DNA of 64,000 bases from FEN-1297 sp963710735 (GTDB lineage: Bacteria > Bacteroidota > Ignavibacteria > Ignavibacteriales > Ignavibacteriaceae). This document shows positions 61,804 through 64,000 of the stretch, in pieces; position 1 is the stretch's first letter; every line of letters begins with the position of its first letter. The stretch is from positions 186,001 through 250,000 of the forward strand of contig CAVQBN010000004.1 of NCBI GenBank assembly GCA_963710735.1, in the 5' to 3' direction. Under the pieces are notes generated by a model. That model saw only the letters and a list, made by a program, of their open reading frames with translations, was not told the DNA's origin and made no database searches. The position numbers were made by a program, and so were the translations under genes.

Positions 61804-62753
61804 TTTAATCCTTCCAGATATGCAACAAGTTCATTCAACTGATTTTTATTAAATCTAAAGTCAGGCATATGAGCACCTGGTTTTACTTTTTGAGGATTCG
61901 CCAACCATCTAAATAAATTTTCTCTTGTATTAGTTAATCTTCCGCTTAAAATTGTTGTCCGTGATGCAATATGAGTTAAATCCGGACCTACATGTGCATT
62001 AGCAGATGTCCCGGCAATTGCGTGGCAGTCTCCGCAAGTTTCTTTTTGAAAAAGCATTTGGCCTAATACTGCAGTACTATCCTTAGGCTGAGTGGGCATC
62101 TGCTGCTGATTATTTACCCATTGATTAAATTCATATGGTGTTTGTGCAATAACTTTTATTCTCATCCAGGCATGTTCTGCACCGCAGAATTCTGCACATG
62201 TTCCTAAATAAGTACCCGCACTGTCAGCTTCTATCCATGTGTAATTTGTTCTGCCGGGAATTGCATCAATTTTTCTTCCTAGATCAGGAACCCACCAGTC
62301 ATGTATTACATCTGCGGATTTAACAGCCATTAATAATTTTTTACCAACGGGAATATGTAATTCATTTGCCGTTATTATTTTATATTCGGGATATCTCATA
62401 TCCCACCACCATTGATGTGCAATTATTATTATATCCGGTTTCGGATCATTTCCTACCGGAGTATTTATTTCTATCATTGCTCTTAAAGTAAGTACAAAGA
62501 AAAAAACTAAAATTAAAAAAGGAATAAGAGTCCAGGTTATTTCAAGTTTTTTGTTTCCGAATATTTGCGGCGGTTCCTCAGGTCGTTTTTTAGCTCTAAA
62601 ACGAATTGCACCTACAATTACTAATCCCGTAACTAAAGCAACTATAACACCTGCAAGTATTAGGAACTTTAAAAAAAGGTTGTTAATATCGTAGGCTTCC
62701 GGAGAATATGAAGCAAATAATTGCGAAAAGAAATGAGAAACACCATTAAACAA
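61800..62753 (-). CDS. ctaC: Cytochrome c oxidase subunit II with fused cytochrome c domain
   Basis: A 317-residue subunit with two membrane helices (about 25-52 and 73-93). The CuA site has His151, Cys186, Glu188, Cys190, His194 and Met197 in IHDWWVPD and CAEFCGAEHAWM, and the electron-entry aromatic stretch is HQWWWDMRYP. The C-terminal cytochrome c domain carries CGDCH at 240-244 and the axial Met in GAHMPDFRF. The start is a TTG at 62753; no ATG exists before residue 90. It is the first gene of the respiratory operon. Confidence 0.93.
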   Translation of the reverse strand: MFNGVSHFFSQLFASYSPEAYDINNLFLKFLILAGVIVALVTGLVIVGAIRFRAKKRPEEPPQIFGNKKLEITWTLIPFLILVFFFVLTLRAMIEINTPVGNDPKPDIIIIAHQWWWDMRYPEYKIITANELHIPVGKKLLMAVKSADVIHDWWVPDLGRKIDAIPGRTNYTWIEADSAGTYLGTCAEFCGAEHAWMRIKVIAQTPYEFNQWVNNQQQMPTQPKDSTAVLGQMLFQKETCGDCHAIAGTSANAHVGPDLTHIASRTTILSGRLTNTRENLFRWLANPQKVKPGAHMPDFRFNKNQLNELVAYLEGLK

Positions 62754-62996
62754 CTTTATTATAACTCAGTATTTTGTTTTTGAAATTTATTCAAAGGTAA
62801 CTTTTTATTATAAACGACACTGTGACTATAGGTACTTTTTTCTCTAATGTGTGATAAGGATAAATTTTTATTAAATAATTAATAAAGTGATTTGAATAAT
62901 TAAGAAAAGGATTAAAGTAGTACCGGAATCAAAATATTGAACCGGTAGTATATTTAAAATTGCTCAGGACTTATATTGTTTAAGTAACCGAAGGAA

Positions 62997-63522
62997 TTAT
63001 TTTTTTACTATTGCCGAATAAAGGTTTGCTCTTCGAAATCTTGACGGCATCTCATTAATTTTATTAATTGAATTGTAATCCATTGTTTTAAAAAAAATTT
63101 GAAGTGAATTGAAGCTGATTGGATAAGGTACCCAAGGATTTGAATTATCCATATCATATTCAATTATTAAAAAACAGCAATCGGATTTCAATTTTTCTTT
63201 AACATTTTTAATAAATGTACTTTTATCTTTCACATAATGAAGTGAATTTGCCATGAGAATGCCGTCAAGATTTTCAGGAAGAATAACTCGTGTAAAATCT
63301 CCATACATTTTTTCGATCTTAACACGTGCAATTGTATAAGGAATCTTATTAAGCTGAGATTTATTTTTATCGACAGCAAATATTTTGCTCTCGCTTGGAA
63401 GCAGATTTGCAAGGGCATTTGTAAACATACCGGATCCGCAGCCTAAGTCTGCCCATACCTCTGGTTTGGTAATTAGATATTAAATCATTTTTAATTAAAT
63501 CAATTGCTTCATTCAATAACAT
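62997..63522 (-). CDS. Class I SAM-dependent methyltransferase, apparent frameshift
   Basis: The frame from ATG 63522 gives MLLNEAIDLIKNDLIS, then a base is too many in an A pair (plus-strand T at 63473-63474), and the rest runs on in the other frame as ITKPEVWADLGCGSGMFTNA. Restored, it has about 174 residues. ADLGCGSGMFT is motif I, AVDKNKS the acidic end of beta2, and GILMANSLHYVKD motif post-III, as in UbiE-like enzymes. The substrate is unknown. Start support is weak. It lies 26 bp after the amidase stop. Confidence 0.8.
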
Positions 63523-63548
63523 AGAAAATTCTGTAACGCTTCAATTGG

Positions 63549-64000
63549 TTACACTTTTAAATCTGCAGTTGCGAGAAATTTTGGAGGTTTACGGACTTTA
63601 GAAGCTTGTTCATATCCATAAGCTATTTTAATTAGAACGGATTCACTCCATGCTCTTCCATAAAATGAAATTCCAACCGGCATACCGAATACAAATCCGG
63701 CGGGGACAGTAATGTGAGGATAACCTGCTACAGCCGCCAATTGTGAGCTTCCTCCGAGAAAATGATCGCCGTCTATCAAATCAGTCATCCAACCCGGACT
63801 GTCAGTCGGGGAAACAAGTGCATCTAAATTATGTTTATCCATAACGGCATCAATTCCCTCTTCCCTGCTAAGACGGTGATTTGTATTAAGTGCATCAATA
63901 TATACTTTATCAGTTAGAGGACCTTTTACTTCTCCTTCTAAAAATAACTCCTGACCGAAATAAGGCATTTCTTCTTTTGCATGACTTTTATTAAATTCAA
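63549..64000 (-). CDS. Amidase (amidase-signature family), C-terminal part
   Basis: The gene runs off the right edge; the visible 150 residues are the C-terminal part of an amidase-signature hydrolase. LVSPTDSPGW, GGSSQLAAVAGYPHITVPAG and the final GMPVGISFYGRAWSESVLIKIAYGYEQ are typical of GatA-like amidases and of peptide amidases. The catalytic Ser-Ser-Lys triad lies upstream outside the window. The frame is open to base 64000, so the start cannot be set. Confidence 0.88.
   Translation of the reverse strand, partial: EFNKSHAKEEMPYFGQELFLEGEVKGPLTDKVYIDALNTNHRLSREEGIDAVMDKHNLDALVSPTDSPGWMTDLIDGDHFLGGSSQLAAVAGYPHITVPAGFVFGMPVGISFYGRAWSESVLIKIAYGYEQASKVRKPPKFLATADLKV

Noticed and set aside
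1..64000. CRISPR array, tRNA/rRNA, prophage or insertion sequence
   Set aside because: No regularly spaced direct repeats, cloverleaf or transposase-like proteins were seen. The longest repeats are the paralogous gene modules.

Overview
The window reads as chromosome of a low-GC, AT-rich-intergenic bacterium of the Bacteroidota/Chlorobiota superphylum, most likely class Ignavibacteria (Melioribacter/Ignavibacterium relatives). The grounds are two type IX secretion (T9SS) C-terminal sorting domains opening with the SQNYPNPFNPST signature, two PorV/PorQ-type outer-membrane proteins, carboxypeptidase-regulatory-domain TonB receptors, and many signal peptides ending in AQ. Nearly all genes lie on the minus strand. 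I see no tRNA, rRNA, CRISPR array, prophage or insertion sequence.

Layout. 1-2.1 kb (plus strand): the end of an outer-membrane barrel gene, an RsbW-like anti-sigma kinase and malate dehydrogenase, closed by a bidirectional terminator shared with rplU-rpmA. 2.8-16.7 kb (minus): a housekeeping stretch with a run xseA-xseB-dxs-Gfo/Idh oxidoreductase-PhoB/PhoR-like pair, an orphan DNA methyltransferase, a sulfur amino-acid group (cystathionine beta-synthase, cystathionine gamma-lyase, a methionine gamma-lyase-like enzyme), then def-fmt. 17-41.5 kb (minus): a secretome and outer-membrane region dominated by two paralogous modules. Each encodes a TonB-dependent receptor, a large secreted FN3 protein with a C-terminal sorting-like domain, an IPT/TIG-propeller lipoprotein and a PorV-like protein. 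Peptidases and small OM proteins separate them. 42-56.5 kb: a sensory and stress island with a cNMP-domain histidine kinase, a response regulator fused to a cysteine-less thioredoxin-reductase module, a Crp/Fnr regulator, a thioredoxin-like protein, DUF302 and DUF6789 proteins, an MddA-like methanethiol methyltransferase, an OsmC protein and a sigma-54 activator. 56.5-62.8 kb (minus): one respiratory operon coding an aa3-type cytochrome oxidase together with a Rieske/cytochrome b complex. The end holds a SAM methyltransferase and a partial amidase.

How the parts may work together. The respiratory operon has no separate cytochrome c1 or soluble cytochrome c. Instead cytochrome c domains are fused to cytochrome b and to CoxB, which suggests direct electron transfer between the two complexes. 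In the stress island an 18-bp palindrome CTGTCA-N6-TGACAG lies upstream of two genes, with a near copy upstream of a third, close to a Crp/Fnr gene; this points to a local regulon. A -24/-12 type promoter lies in front of the OsmC gene beside the sigma-54 activator.

Data quality. Five otherwise intact genes (rplU, the cystathionine beta-synthase gene, a DUF3303 gene, a DUF6567 lipoprotein gene and a methyltransferase gene) are each interrupted by a single-base change in a short homopolymer. Sequencing or assembly error is the simplest explanation. These genes are given at their restored full extent.
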